Both the position numbers and the translations under genes were made by a program. Shown in pieces: positions 17,634 to 26,786 of a stretch of DNA of 64,000 nucleotides. Source of the DNA: Actinobacillus indolicus (GTDB taxonomy: Bacteria > Pseudomonadota > Gammaproteobacteria > Enterobacterales > Pasteurellaceae); the NCBI RefSeq assembly GCF_004519515.1, contig NZ_CP038145.1, positions 806,001 through 870,000 on the forward strand, in the 5' to 3' direction. Position 1 is the stretch's first letter; every line of letters starts with the position of its first letter. The notes beneath the pieces are model-generated. The model ran no database searches, was not told the origin of the DNA, and saw only the letters and a list, made by a program, of their open reading frames with translations.

Positions 17634-18587
17634 TTATTTAGCCAAACAATCCGTAAATTGATCCGCCAAAGATTGTAAAAATTCAGGGTAAGCATTTTTA
17701 CTTAATTCAATTTTCGCCCCTAATGGATCTAATTGCCCTACTTTTGCTGATGTGCCTTTGCTTAAGCTTTCAATCACTTTAGGCGTAAATTGTGGCTCGG
17801 CAAATAGACATTGTGCTTGTTTCTGAGCAATGCTTTTCTTAATCGCATTTAAGGTTTTCGCCCCTGGTGCAACGGTCGGGTTGATAGTGAATGAACCTAA
17901 TGATTTCAATCCATAGGCATCTTCAAAGTAGCCGTAGGCATCGTGGAAAGTGTAGTAACCTTTTGATTTTACAGGCTCTAGCTGTTTCGCAATTTCGCTA
18001 TTTTTCGTTGCCAATGTGGCTTTAAAATTCGCTAAATTCTCTGCAATTTTTGCTTTTTGTTCAGGTAGTTGCTGGCTTAAACGCTCGGCGATTTGCTCTG
18101 CGATCTGCTCACCTGCTTTTGGTGAAAGCCAAATATGCCAATCTTCATCGTGGCTATGTCCTTCGTGAGAGTGGTTATGGGAATGTTTATGTTCGTGCTT
18201 GTGATCGTGTTTATGATCATCTTTATGATCGTGTTTGTCTTCTTTTTCTTCACCCGAATGTTCTACAAGCTCTTTAATTGCAGGCACATCTTCAAGGGTT
18301 AATACTTTCTCTTTCGGTAATTTATCAATGCTTTTCTCTAAAAAAGATTCCATCTCTTCGCCAATCCATACCACAAGCTGTGCTGATTGAAGTTGTTCAA
18401 CATCAGACGGTTTTAGGCTGTAATCGTGTGGTGAAGCACTGGTTGGCAAGAGCACTTTCGTTTCAGTCACACCATCAGTAATCGCATTCGCAATAAAGCC
18501 AAGTGGCTTAACGGTGGTTAATACATCGGCATTTGATACGGCAGTTGCACCTAATAAGGCAAGGCTTAATACACTTTTCTTAAACAT
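17634..18587 (-). CDS. znuA: Zinc ABC transporter periplasmic binding protein ZnuA
   Basis: ZnuA captures zinc in the periplasm for the ZnuBC transporter. It is 317 residues with a signal peptide (cleavage after NA near residue 20). It has the first metal-site His in SASPHDYSLKPSD near 53, a strongly His/Asp/Glu-rich loop at about 117-150 (repeats of HDHK and HSHE) and DWHIWLSP just after. The acidic His loop is typical of zinc rather than manganese binding proteins. AAGGAGAT precedes the ATG. znuB and znuC are not in the window. I found no clear Zur box upstream. Confidence 0.93.
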   Translation of the reverse strand: MFKKSVLSLALLGATAVSNADVLTTVKPLGFIANAITDGVTETKVLLPTSASPHDYSLKPSDVEQLQSAQLVVWIGEEMESFLEKSIDKLPKEKVLTLEDVPAIKELVEHSGEEKEDKHDHKDDHKHDHKHEHKHSHNHSHEGHSHDEDWHIWLSPKAGEQIAEQIAERLSQQLPEQKAKIAENLANFKATLATKNSEIAKQLEPVKSKGYYTFHDAYGYFEDAYGLKSLGSFTINPTVAPGAKTLNAIKKSIAQKQAQCLFAEPQFTPKVIESLSKGTSAKVGQLDPLGAKIELSKNAYPEFLQSLADQFTDCLAK

Positions 18588-18690
18588 AACTTATCTCCTT
18601 TCAATCAAAGTGGCGAGATCTTAGCAGAACTGCATTAAATTTCTATAATTTTTTTATGGTTATTTGCATTTGCAAATTTTTTATGAAAAG

Positions 18691-18710
18691 TGACCGCTTG
18701 CAAGCGGTCA
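18691..18710. repeat. Perfect palindrome of two abutting uptake signals
   Basis: TGACCGCTTGCAAGCGGTCA is a perfect 20-bp palindrome made of two head-to-head uptake signal cores. It lies between the divergent genes znuA and ubiD, 50 bp before the ubiD start, not at a gene end as most inverted pairs do. Confidence 0.8.
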
Positions 18711-18759
18711 GATTTCGTTAAAATTTTGCTATACTTCTGCCAATGATGTGGAGAATCCA

Positions 18760-20223
18760 ATGAAATACAAAAACCTGCGAGAATTTCTCGATCTGCTTGA
18801 GCAAAAAGGCGAACTGAAGCGTATTACTCAAGAGATCGATCCTTATTTGGAAATGACCGAGATTGCAGATCGCACTTTGCGTAAAGGCGGTCCGGCTCTC
18901 TTATTTGAAAACCCGAAAGGCTACAAAATGCCTGTGCTGTGCAACCTGTTCGGTACGCCGGAACGTGTAGCAATGGGTATGGGGCAAGAGGATACCAAAG
19001 CCTTGCGAGAGCTAGGTAAGTTGTTGGCGTTCCTAAAAGAACCCGAACCGCCAAAAGGTTTTAAAGATCTGATCGGGCAGTTGCCACAGTGGAAGCAAGT
19101 GCTGAATATGCCAAGTAAGGTGCTGAGTAAAGCAGATTGTCAGCAAGTGGTGATCTCGGGTGATGATGTCGATCTGTATCAACTGCCGATTATGCACTGC
19201 TGGCAAGGTGATGTCGCACCGCTTGTCACTTGGGGTTTAACCATTACGCAAGGGCCTTATAAAAAGCGGTTAAATTTGGGGATTTATCGCCAGCAGTTAA
19301 TCGGCAAAAATAAGCTGATTATGCGTTGGCTGTCACATCGTGGCGGTGCGTTGGATTTCCAAGAGTGGAAAGAAGCTAACCCTGATAAGCCGTTTCCTGT
19401 TTCCGTCGCATTAGGGGCAGACCCCGCCACGATTTTAGCTGCCGTCACGCCGATCCCCGATACCTTATCGGAATATGCCTTTGCAGGGTTATTGCGTGGA
19501 CATAAAACCGAAGTGGTGAAATCCATTAGCAATGATTTGGAAGTGCCTGCCAGTGCGGAGATTGTGCTTGAAGGCTATATCGATCTTAACGAAACGGCGT
19601 TGGAAGGGCCTTACGGCGATCATACGGGATATTACAATGAACAAGAGTATTTCCCTGTATTTACCGTGACGCATATCACAATGCGAAAAGATGCCATCTA
19701 TCATTCCACCTACACGGGCAGACCGCCTGATGAACCAGCGGTCTTAGGCGAAGCCTTGAATGAGGTGTTTATCCCGATTTTACAGAAGCAGTTCCCTGAA
19801 ATCGTTGATTTCTACTTACCGCCCGAAGGCTGTTCTTATCGCCTAGCGGTAGTGACCATCAAAAAGCAATACGCAGGACACGCCAAACGAGTCATGATGG
19901 GGGTTTGGTCGTTTTTACGGCAGTTTATGTACACCAAATTTGTGATTGTGTGTGATGATGATGTCAATGCGAGAGATTGGAAAGATGTGATCTGGGCGAT
20001 TACCACCCGTTGCGATCCTGCAAGAGATACAACATTAATCGAAAGCACACCGATTGATTACCTTGATTTTGCGTCCCCTATCGCAGGATTAGGCTCAAAA
20101 ATGGGGATTGATGCCACAAATAAATGGGCTGGCGAAACCCAACGAGAATGGGGAACGCCGATTACCAAAAATCCCGATGTCGTCAAACGTGTTGATGAAA
20201 TCTGGGAAAGTTTGGGAATATAA
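18760..20223 (+). CDS. ubiD: 3-octaprenyl-4-hydroxybenzoate decarboxylase UbiD
   Basis: UbiD removes the ring carboxyl in ubiquinone synthesis using the prenylated FMN made by UbiX. I start at the ATG at 18760 (MKYKNLREFLDLLEQKGELK, GTGGAG upstream), giving 487 residues. The sequence is closely colinear with E. coli UbiD, including NLGIYRQQLIGKNKLIMRWL, EGPYGDHTGYYN (catalytic Glu region) and STYTGRPPDEPAVLG. ubiE, ubiJ and ubiB lie 30 kb away, so ubiquinone genes are dispersed. Confidence 0.96.
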   Translation: MKYKNLREFLDLLEQKGELKRITQEIDPYLEMTEIADRTLRKGGPALLFENPKGYKMPVLCNLFGTPERVAMGMGQEDTKALRELGKLLAFLKEPEPPKGFKDLIGQLPQWKQVLNMPSKVLSKADCQQVVISGDDVDLYQLPIMHCWQGDVAPLVTWGLTITQGPYKKRLNLGIYRQQLIGKNKLIMRWLSHRGGALDFQEWKEANPDKPFPVSVALGADPATILAAVTPIPDTLSEYAFAGLLRGHKTEVVKSISNDLEVPASAEIVLEGYIDLNETALEGPYGDHTGYYNEQEYFPVFTVTHITMRKDAIYHSTYTGRPPDEPAVLGEALNEVFIPILQKQFPEIVDFYLPPEGCSYRLAVVTIKKQYAGHAKRVMMGVWSFLRQFMYTKFVIVCDDDVNARDWKDVIWAITTRCDPARDTTLIESTPIDYLDFASPIAGLGSKMGIDATNKWAGETQREWGTPITKNPDVVKRVDEIWESLGI

Positions 20224-20228
20224 CCATG

Positions 20229-20251
20229 AAGGGTATCTGTGGATACCCTTT
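20229..20251. terminator. Bidirectional terminator ubiD/yccS
   Basis: AAGGGTATC-TGTG-GATACCCTTT lies between convergent ubiD and yccS and overlaps the last base of yccS. Confidence 0.8.
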
Positions 20252-22421
20252 ATTTTTCATGATGACTTTTCTCTATGCCAACCAATCCCCATAACTGCGG
20301 TAATAACTGCACGATAAGGCGTAATTGCTGTAATAAAATTAAACTACGCCCATCAATCTGCGACTGGAAGTCGGTTTCAAATTGCTGGAGCTGTTGATCC
20401 ATCGTATGAATCGTCTGTTCGGTACAGGCTACGCCTTGTGCCATTTGTTCCAACAACATGGCAACTTGTTTAGCTTGTTTAAAAAAGACCGCGGAAAAAT
20501 CAATGTCGTTACTTAAGTGGTGACTATCTATTCTATGTGCGCCTAAGGCTGAAATATAGCTCATTAAGGTATAACTTAGCCCTAATAATTTGGGGGCAAA
20601 GTCTAACTCTTTACGGTATTTTTTAGGCTCTCCCGTCATATTAGAAACCGCAGTACTTAGACTTGCTACTGCATTTTGTGCAGAGCGCCGAGCAATACGA
20701 TAAGAAAACTGATCTCGATAGCCAAATTGTAATTGTGCCACGATATGACGTAGATACGTTGAACTTGCTTTTAATGTCTCTTTCAAACTATTGTGCAAAT
20801 TAATATAACGCCAATCTGGCCATAAATAAGACACCCCAAACCACGCAATGCCAACACCCAGTAATGTGTCTAAAATACGAGGTAACATCGCGCTATCCGC
20901 CCCAAAGCCAACGACATCAAAGCTCACCAGTACTTGAATCGTAATAAAAAAGGTAGAAAAACTGTAATTATTCGTTCTAAAGAAAAAGAACAAACTACTT
21001 GATGCGACAATGATCCCTAATTGTGCTTCAAGGGTTGGGGAAAGATAGCGAAAAGACATCCCTACGATCACACCTAATACTGTACCAATAACACGCTGAA
21101 CTAAACGTTTTTTGGTCGCAGAATAGTTGGGTTGGCAAACTAAAACGGCGGTTAATAAAATCCAATAACCTTCTTTGATCTGAAATATTTCAACCAAAGT
21201 ACTACACAAGCAGACCACAATCGACAAACGCACCGCATGGCGGAAAAGCTGTGAGCCAAAATGGCATTGGCTTTTAACCGCTTTCAACATATTACTCAAT
21301 CCAGAGACATTCTCTGCGATCAAGCGGGCAGTTTTGGGCTGAGTTTTACGATGTTCCGTTTCTCTTTTTTCATCTGATAATTGCGCTAATTGACCTTCAA
21401 TATTGCGTAGATTTTCAGTTATAGACTGCAACGTAGAAAAATGAGAAACACCTTGCGCTTGATGATAAGATAAGGATGAAGCAAGTCCAGTTAATACACG
21501 CTCACCACGATTATTATGTTGATAAGATTCGTTATGGCGCAAACTGTGGGCAATTTGCTGACAAGCCATTGCTTGTAATTCTAATAATCGTTGGAAACGG
21601 AAAATCAAATCGGTATTTTTCAGGCTTTGAAATAAGCTTTCGTATTGAGTATGGCTTGAACTCGCTCTTTCCCAAATATCTTGCCCTGTAAAATAATAGC
21701 GCAACATTTTTTGAGTACGTAAATGACGATGTTGCCCTCGTAAACGATAGAACAAGGAAACACGTGCTTTATCAAACGTCGTCATGACATCAATATTCGC
21801 TTTGGCTAACGCAAATTGTTTTGCAGGTAAGCACTCCGTATCATCAGGATCAAAAAAATCAGATTTGGCTTGCAGATATTTTCCCAAGGCTTCGAAATAC
21901 AACGCCATATTTTCTTGCACCGTACGATTTGGGAAAAGCAGGTACACTACTACCGCCACCGTTCCGTAAAGCAAGGTTCCAGCAAGAATCATCAGCGTAT
22001 TGCCATACCAAGATGCGCTTTCTGTATAAGTTAAGGTGGTATAAACGGAAACTAATAGCGTACCAAAAGCTATCGTGCTATACCGCTGCCCGATGGCACC
22101 TAACATAATCACAATAAAGGTAATAATGGTAATTAACGGAATAAATAGCCAACCGTGGCTTAATGCAAGCTGAGAGCTTAACGCTGAAATAGCAAATGCA
22201 ATTAAGGTAAAAAAGAGATTGGTTAAACGCCCAGTTAAACGATTATCCAAATCAGACAAGCCTGCAGCAATAATCCCTAAGACTAACGGCATGGTTTGTT
22301 CGGAGATATTAAATTTCCAAACCAATAATACAGCGATATTCGTCGCAAAAAATATCGGCAATGCGCCAACAATATTTGCATTCAACCAACTAGATGAGAT
22401 TTTTTTAAAGAAATTACGCAT
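20250..22421 (-). CDS. yccS: FUSC-family inner-membrane protein YccS
   Basis: A 723-residue protein in two similar halves. Each half has a bundle of membrane segments (about residues 15-165 and 395-530), followed by a long soluble helical region. This is the YccS/FUSC layout, related to aromatic-acid efflux proteins such as AaeB. YccS is thought to export small molecules but its substrate is unknown. No clear ribosome site precedes the ATG at 22421, which directly follows a degenerate uptake signal, so the start is less certain than the family. Confidence 0.85.
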   Translation of the reverse strand: MRNFFKKISSSWLNANIVGALPIFFATNIAVLLVWKFNISEQTMPLVLGIIAAGLSDLDNRLTGRLTNLFFTLIAFAISALSSQLALSHGWLFIPLITIITFIVIMLGAIGQRYSTIAFGTLLVSVYTTLTYTESASWYGNTLMILAGTLLYGTVAVVVYLLFPNRTVQENMALYFEALGKYLQAKSDFFDPDDTECLPAKQFALAKANIDVMTTFDKARVSLFYRLRGQHRHLRTQKMLRYYFTGQDIWERASSSHTQYESLFQSLKNTDLIFRFQRLLELQAMACQQIAHSLRHNESYQHNNRGERVLTGLASSLSYHQAQGVSHFSTLQSITENLRNIEGQLAQLSDEKRETEHRKTQPKTARLIAENVSGLSNMLKAVKSQCHFGSQLFRHAVRLSIVVCLCSTLVEIFQIKEGYWILLTAVLVCQPNYSATKKRLVQRVIGTVLGVIVGMSFRYLSPTLEAQLGIIVASSSLFFFFRTNNYSFSTFFITIQVLVSFDVVGFGADSAMLPRILDTLLGVGIAWFGVSYLWPDWRYINLHNSLKETLKASSTYLRHIVAQLQFGYRDQFSYRIARRSAQNAVASLSTAVSNMTGEPKKYRKELDFAPKLLGLSYTLMSYISALGAHRIDSHHLSNDIDFSAVFFKQAKQVAMLLEQMAQGVACTEQTIHTMDQQLQQFETDFQSQIDGRSLILLQQLRLIVQLLPQLWGLVGIEKSHHEK

Positions 22422-22473
22422 AACAAGCGGGTAGATTTGGTGAATTTTTTACATTTTATGCCAATTTTAGACA

Positions 22474-22503
22474 TAAAAAAACCTCGATAAATATCGAGGT
22501 TTT
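22474..22503 (-). terminator. Terminator of the 91-aa lipoprotein gene
   Basis: On the minus strand AAACCTCGATA-TT-TATCGAGGTTT is followed by a T-run (the A-run at 22474-22480), 15 bp past the stop. Confidence 0.85.
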
Positions 22504-22517
22504 ACTTTTAGCCTAAA

Positions 22518-22793
22518 TTATTTGAATTCGTAACGACGAATTGTTTTTAAATCAGGATCTTCGTGGTTGTAGCTGTCAGTGACATTTACTCTTGCACCAA
22601 CTGCTGCATGAGCATCGTACTCACGAGTCATTGTGACTAATTCACCGTTGTCCTTTTTAACAACAAGTTCAACAACATTCTCAGATAAATATTTGCTACT
22701 TACCACAGTTGCATTACCTTTATCAGAGTAAACATCAGCAGTACAAGCTGCTAACACTGCACTCATTAATACGATAAGTGAAAATTTTTTCAT
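22518..22793 (-). CDS. Small lipoprotein of unknown function
   Basis: A 91-residue predicted lipoprotein. The signal sequence ends in the lipobox LAAC, making Cys17 the lipidated residue. The mature part is small, acidic/polar and beta-rich, with VVELVVKKDNGELVTMTREYD near residues 40-62. Its layout, and the ADVYS after the Cys, echo the Pcp lipoprotein just upstream (ANTDVYSG; VIHKDDGKEIVVVQ), so the two may be distant paralogues. AAGGACAT precedes the ATG. Probably envelope-anchored. Function not recognised. Confidence 0.75.
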   Translation of the reverse strand: MKKFSLIVLMSAVLAACTADVYSDKGNATVVSSKYLSENVVELVVKKDNGELVTMTREYDAHAAVGARVNVTDSYNHEDPDLKTIRRYEFK

Positions 22794-22832
22794 TTTTATG
22801 TCCTTAAGATATAAACAAAATAAATTAAAAAA

Positions 22833-23297
22833 TTATAAAAGTGAAACGTTTAGATCTGAGCTAGAACCCACGATTCTTACACGTTTACCTGGTACAAAAC
22901 CGTCTTCTTTCTTCTGAACTACGACGATTTCTTTCCCATCATCTTTATGAATCACCATTTCTAATGAAGAAACTTGACTCGCTTTTTCTTCAACAGTGCT
23001 TCCGATCATTGAACCTGCAATTGCTCCAATTGCCGTTGCAACTGCCTGACCTGAACCACCACCAATTGTTGAACCTGCAATACCACCGAGTACGCCACCA
23101 CCAACAGTTCCAATTACGCCTTGGTTGTCAGCTTGGATTTTAACATCGCGTACAGATAAAATGGTACCATAGCTGATTGAACGAGCTTCTTTGGCTTGTT
23201 CACCACGGTAAACGCTACCGCTATAGACATCTGTATTTGCACAACCCACAAGTGTTAAACCAGCCATCAATGCTGCCGCTAATCCAAATTTTTTCAT
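22833..23297 (-). CDS. slyB: Outer-membrane lipoprotein Pcp/SlyB
   Basis: A 154-residue lipoprotein of the SlyB/Pcp family (15-kDa peptidoglycan-associated type in Haemophilus). The lipobox LVGC gives lipidated Cys19. The glycine-zipper region GTVGGGVLGGIAGSTIGGGS (about residues 64-83) and IGAIAGSMIGS is the family hallmark, followed by a conserved KEIVVVQKK and a C-terminal VRIVG. I start at 23297 because GGAGAAC lies 5-6 nt before it. The ATG-like codon 4 residues earlier does not have one. In SlyB relatives it forms oligomers in the outer membrane under PhoPQ control. Confidence 0.9.
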   Translation of the reverse strand: MKKFGLAAALMAGLTLVGCANTDVYSGSVYRGEQAKEARSISYGTILSVRDVKIQADNQGVIGTVGGGVLGGIAGSTIGGGSGQAVATAIGAIAGSMIGSTVEEKASQVSSLEMVIHKDDGKEIVVVQKKEDGFVPGKRVRIVGSSSDLNVSLL

Positions 23298-23318
23298 ATT
23301 GTTCTCCAATAAAAAAGT

Positions 23319-23945
23319 TCAAAGGCTATACTCTGAACAAACGACTGTATTTATATCATAAGGATGCAATTTAAGACAGCAAAAATTACGATAAGTTGCA
23401 TTTTTTAACGAAATTGACACACTTGGATTTGGCAAACGCTCACCCTCGACTTGTGGTTGGCTGATTTTAATCTTTAATTCGGGATTATTTTGCAAAGCAA
23501 ATTGCTCATCTACCCGCTTACACCATTGCTCAACGCTCTCGTTTTCCTGCATTGGAATAACAATCTCAATATGCTCCCAGCCTTCTTCTGGGTAAGTTTT
23601 TCCTTTAGGGAACGGCAACTCAATCACGGAAACCACCTGTCCGCAAAAACGCACAGACTGATTTAGGGTAAACAAACCTATCGGGCGACCATTAACTTCG
23701 CTCTCTTTTAATAAGGTTGAACCCGTCAGTAACATTATTTTCCATTGGTGAGCGATTTCATCGCTATTCATTCGCACCGCCAGATGGTCGATCTGAAATT
23801 GGCTTAAATCAATCTGAGCAATCCCAGCGATCTGTACTATTTTTCGCTCAAATTCAGCAAGATCACCAAAACAAGCGGTCAAATTTGTGAAAAAGTTTGC
23901 AAATTCGGAGCATTTATCAGTATTTTTTAGTATCATTGCACACAT
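23319..23945 (-). CDS. yecM: VOC-superfamily protein YecM
   Basis: A 208-residue cytosolic protein of the YecM family, which has the vicinal-oxygen-chelate metal-binding fold. Conserved parts are QIDHLAVRMNS near residue 52, EVNGRPIGLF near 83 and VIELPFPKGKTYPEEGWEHIEIVIP near 105-130, with His and Glu positions expected for a metal site. Its function is unknown. An uptake signal is embedded in frame near residues 16-26. The start is uncertain: neither the first ATG nor the one three codons later has a good ribosome site. It is divergent from argS. Confidence 0.8.
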   Translation of the reverse strand: MCAMILKNTDKCSEFANFFTNLTACFGDLAEFERKIVQIAGIAQIDLSQFQIDHLAVRMNSDEIAHQWKIMLLTGSTLLKESEVNGRPIGLFTLNQSVRFCGQVVSVIELPFPKGKTYPEEGWEHIEIVIPMQENESVEQWCKRVDEQFALQNNPELKIKISQPQVEGERLPNPSVSISLKNATYRNFCCLKLHPYDINTVVCSEYSL

Positions 23946-23972
23946 TTTTTAGTATTGAAAATAGGTATAAGC

Positions 23973-25700
23973 GTGAATATTCAACACATTCTATCGGAAA
24001 AAATCAAGCAAGCAATGATTGTTGCAGGGGCAGAACAAAATGTTGAGCCGTTGGTGCGTCAATCAGGCAAAGTTCAATTCGGTGATTATCAAGCAAACGG
24101 CATCATGGGAGTAGCAAAAAAATTAGGCTTAAACCCACGTGAATTTGCTCAAAAAGTGGTGGATAACGTTGATTTAAACGGCATTGCAGAAAAATTAGAA
24201 ATCGCAGGTCCAGGTTTTATCAACATTTTCTTAGACCCAACTTGGTTAGCTCAACAAACAGAAAACGCATTCAGTGACGATAAATTAGGCATTCACTTAA
24301 ATCAAGCTCAAACTGTGGTGGTCGATTATTCGTCACCCAATGTCGCTAAAGAAATGCACGTTGGGCATTTACGTTCAACGATTATCGGCGATGGTGTGGT
24401 GCGCGCCTTAGAATTTTTAGGCAACAAAGTTATTCGTGCCAACCACGTTGGTGACTGGGGAACGCAATTCGGTATGCTGATTGCTTACCTAGAAAAAATG
24501 GAAAACGAACACGCTTCTGAAATGGAGTTAAGTGATATTGAGGCTTTCTATCGTGAAGCAAAACGCCATTATGATGAAGATGAGGCATTCGCTGAAAAAT
24601 CACGTAATTACGTAGTGAAATTGCAAAGTGGCGATGAATATTGTTTAGCAATGTGGAAAAAGTTAGTCCATATCACCATGGATCAATGCCAACAAAACTA
24701 CAACCGCTTAAACGTGACGCTTACTGAAAACGATGTAATGGGCGAGAGCCTTTACAACCCAATGCTACCTGAAATTGTGGCGGATCTAAAAGCTCAAGGT
24801 TTAGCCGTTGAAGATGATGGGGCGTTAGTGGTTTTCCTTGAGGAATTTAAAAATAAAGACGGCGACCCAATGGGCGTGATCGTGCAGAAAAAAGATGGCG
24901 GTTTCCTTTATACCACCACAGACATTGCAGCTGCCAAATATCGCTACGAAACCTTAAAAGCAGATCGTGCGTTAGTCTTTTCCGACACTCGCCAAAGCCA
25001 ACATATGCAACAAGCGTGGTTAATCACTCGTAAAGCAGGTTATGTGCCAGACTGCTTCAGCCTTGAACATCACAACTTCGGAATGATGTTAGGCAAAGAT
25101 GGCAAACCGTTTAAAACCCGTACGGGTGGCACGGTTAAATTAGCCGATTTACTTGACGAAGCCGTTGAGCGTGCAGAAAAATTAATTGCAGAAAAAAATC
25201 CAGATCTGACCGCTTGCGAAAAACAAGCTGTGGTGGAAGCGGTAGCAATCGGGGCGGTGAAGTATTCCGATCTCAGCAAAAACCGCACCACAGACTATGT
25301 ATTTGACTGGGATAATATGTTGAGCTTTGAAGGCAACACCGCACCTTATATGCAATATGCCTATACCCGTGTGCGTTCGATCTTCAGTCGTGCGGGGATC
25401 GACCCGAACAGCTTAACAGGCAATATCGTTTTAACTGACGAAAAAGAACGCAACCTTGCGATTAAATTATTGCAGTTTGAAGAAGCCGTGACTGTCGTTG
25501 CTAAAGACGGTACACCGCACGTTCTCTGTCAATATCTCTATGAATTAGCAGGCATTTTCTCTAGCTTCTACGAAGCCTGCCCAATACTTAATGCCGAAGA
25601 AAGCATTAAACAAAGTCGCTTAAAACTGGCTCACTTAACAGCAAAAACCTTAAAACAAGGGTTGGATTTATTAGGTATTAAAACCGTAGAGAAAATGTAA
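23973..25700 (+). CDS. argS: Arginine-tRNA ligase
   Basis: ArgS charges tRNA-Arg. I start at the GTG at 23973 (reads MNIQHILSEKIKQ, as in the E. coli and Haemophilus enzymes, with AGGT 7 nt upstream). The TTG at 23955 would add six residues. It has 575 residues with the class I motif APNVAKEMHVGHL-type sequence here as SSPNVAKEMHVGHLRSTIIG near residue 120 and the KMSKS-equivalent region GMMLGKDGKPFKTRTGGTV near 370. The anticodon-binding domain at the C-terminus is complete. A USS lies in frame near 25206. Confidence 0.96.
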   Translation: MNIQHILSEKIKQAMIVAGAEQNVEPLVRQSGKVQFGDYQANGIMGVAKKLGLNPREFAQKVVDNVDLNGIAEKLEIAGPGFINIFLDPTWLAQQTENAFSDDKLGIHLNQAQTVVVDYSSPNVAKEMHVGHLRSTIIGDGVVRALEFLGNKVIRANHVGDWGTQFGMLIAYLEKMENEHASEMELSDIEAFYREAKRHYDEDEAFAEKSRNYVVKLQSGDEYCLAMWKKLVHITMDQCQQNYNRLNVTLTENDVMGESLYNPMLPEIVADLKAQGLAVEDDGALVVFLEEFKNKDGDPMGVIVQKKDGGFLYTTTDIAAAKYRYETLKADRALVFSDTRQSQHMQQAWLITRKAGYVPDCFSLEHHNFGMMLGKDGKPFKTRTGGTVKLADLLDEAVERAEKLIAEKNPDLTACEKQAVVEAVAIGAVKYSDLSKNRTTDYVFDWDNMLSFEGNTAPYMQYAYTRVRSIFSRAGIDPNSLTGNIVLTDEKERNLAIKLLQFEEAVTVVAKDGTPHVLCQYLYELAGIFSSFYEACPILNAEESIKQSRLKLAHLTAKTLKQGLDLLGIKTVEKM

Positions 25701-25704
25701 TTTT

Positions 25705-25732
25705 AAATGCCCTTTCTATCGAAAGGGCATTT
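25705..25732. terminator. Bidirectional terminator argS/rpoH
   Basis: AAATGCCCTTTC-TATC-GAAAGGGCATTT is perfectly paired and lies between convergent argS and rpoH. Confidence 0.88.
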
Positions 25733-25734
25733 TC

Positions 25735-26691
25735 TTATTCAAAGGTAATCGCGTCTTTAATTTTCTTAAGCGCTTGATTTTCTAGCTGTCGAACACGCTC
25801 TGCGGAAATATTATATTTTGCAGCTAAATCATGCAAAGTAGCTTTATTTTCATCTAACCAACGCGTTTTGATAATATCTTGGCTACGTTCATCAAGTTGC
25901 GCCAGAGCATATGCAAGTTGCGCTGTAGCTTGGCCATTATGCTCTTCATCCTCCAATTCATCAGCAAAGTTAGAACGATCATCTTCAATATACATGGATG
26001 GGACATAAGCTTCGTCACTATCATCACCGACAGGTAAATCAAAGCCCATATCTTGCCCCGTCATTCGTGATTCCATCTCTTTTACATCTTCGGGAGATAC
26101 GCCTAAGTCTTCAGCGACTTTTTGAATTTCATCTTCACTAAACCATGCAAGACGTTGTTTATTTTTACGTAGGTTAAAGAATAACTTGCGTTGAGCTTTG
26201 GTGGTTGCCACTTTCACAATACGCCAGTTTTTCAGCACATACTCATGAATTTCTGCTTTCACCCAATGTACCGCAAACGAGACTAAACGAACGCCAACTT
26301 CAGGATTAAAGCGTTTTACCGCTTTCATTAAGCCAATATTACCTTCCTGAATTAAGTCAGCTAACGGCAAACCATAGCCCATATAACCTCGTGCAATGTG
26401 CACCACAAAACGTAAATGCGACATAATCAACTGTTTTGCCGCATCCAAGTCCTCATCGTAGTAAAAACGTTCTGCGAGTTCTTTTTCTTGCTCTGCGGTT
26501 AAAATAGGATATTGATTCGCCATACGAATATAGCTATCAAGACTTCCACCTTGTGGCACAAGCATATTATTCGCAAGAGCAGGATGGGAGTTATCATCAT
26601 TATCTTCGATTAGCTCAACCTCATCTGGCTCTATAATTTCCGCATCTTCGATCTCTGTATCATCAATATCCATTTTAGGCTGTATAGTCAT
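25735..26691 (-). CDS. rpoH: RNA polymerase heat-shock sigma factor RpoH with N-terminal extension
   Basis: Sigma-32 directs transcription of chaperone and protease genes. Region 2 (LSHLRFVVHIARGYMGYGLP-type sequence near residues 88-110, then ADLIQEGNIGLMKAVKRFNP), the RpoH box (KAQRKLFFNLRKNKQRL) and region 4 (SAERVRQLENQALKK) are all present. The protein is 318 residues against about 284 in E. coli. The extra part is an acidic N-terminal segment of about 42 residues (DIDDTEIEDAEIIEPDEVEL). A GAGAG precedes the first ATG, while the internal Met43 codon has no ribosome site, so I keep the long form. Confidence 0.92.
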   Translation of the reverse strand: MTIQPKMDIDDTEIEDAEIIEPDEVELIEDNDDNSHPALANNMLVPQGGSLDSYIRMANQYPILTAEQEKELAERFYYDEDLDAAKQLIMSHLRFVVHIARGYMGYGLPLADLIQEGNIGLMKAVKRFNPEVGVRLVSFAVHWVKAEIHEYVLKNWRIVKVATTKAQRKLFFNLRKNKQRLAWFSEDEIQKVAEDLGVSPEDVKEMESRMTGQDMGFDLPVGDDSDEAYVPSMYIEDDRSNFADELEDEEHNGQATAQLAYALAQLDERSQDIIKTRWLDENKATLHDLAAKYNISAERVRQLENQALKKIKDAITFE

Positions 26692-26743
26692 ATTTTTCTC
26701 TCATTAGTCATACAATTAGTTTGAAAACTAAATTGCAAAAAAG

Positions 26744-26773
26744 TTTACAGATCTTACCGCTTTCTGCTAAAAT
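26744..26773 (+). promoter_or_regulatory. ssrA promoter
   Basis: TTTACA (26744-26749) and TAAAAT (26768-26773) are 18 bp apart and end 13 bp before the mature tmRNA 5' end. This is a good sigma-70 match in the expected place. Confidence 0.6.
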
Positions 26774-26786
26774 CGCCAAACTTTTT

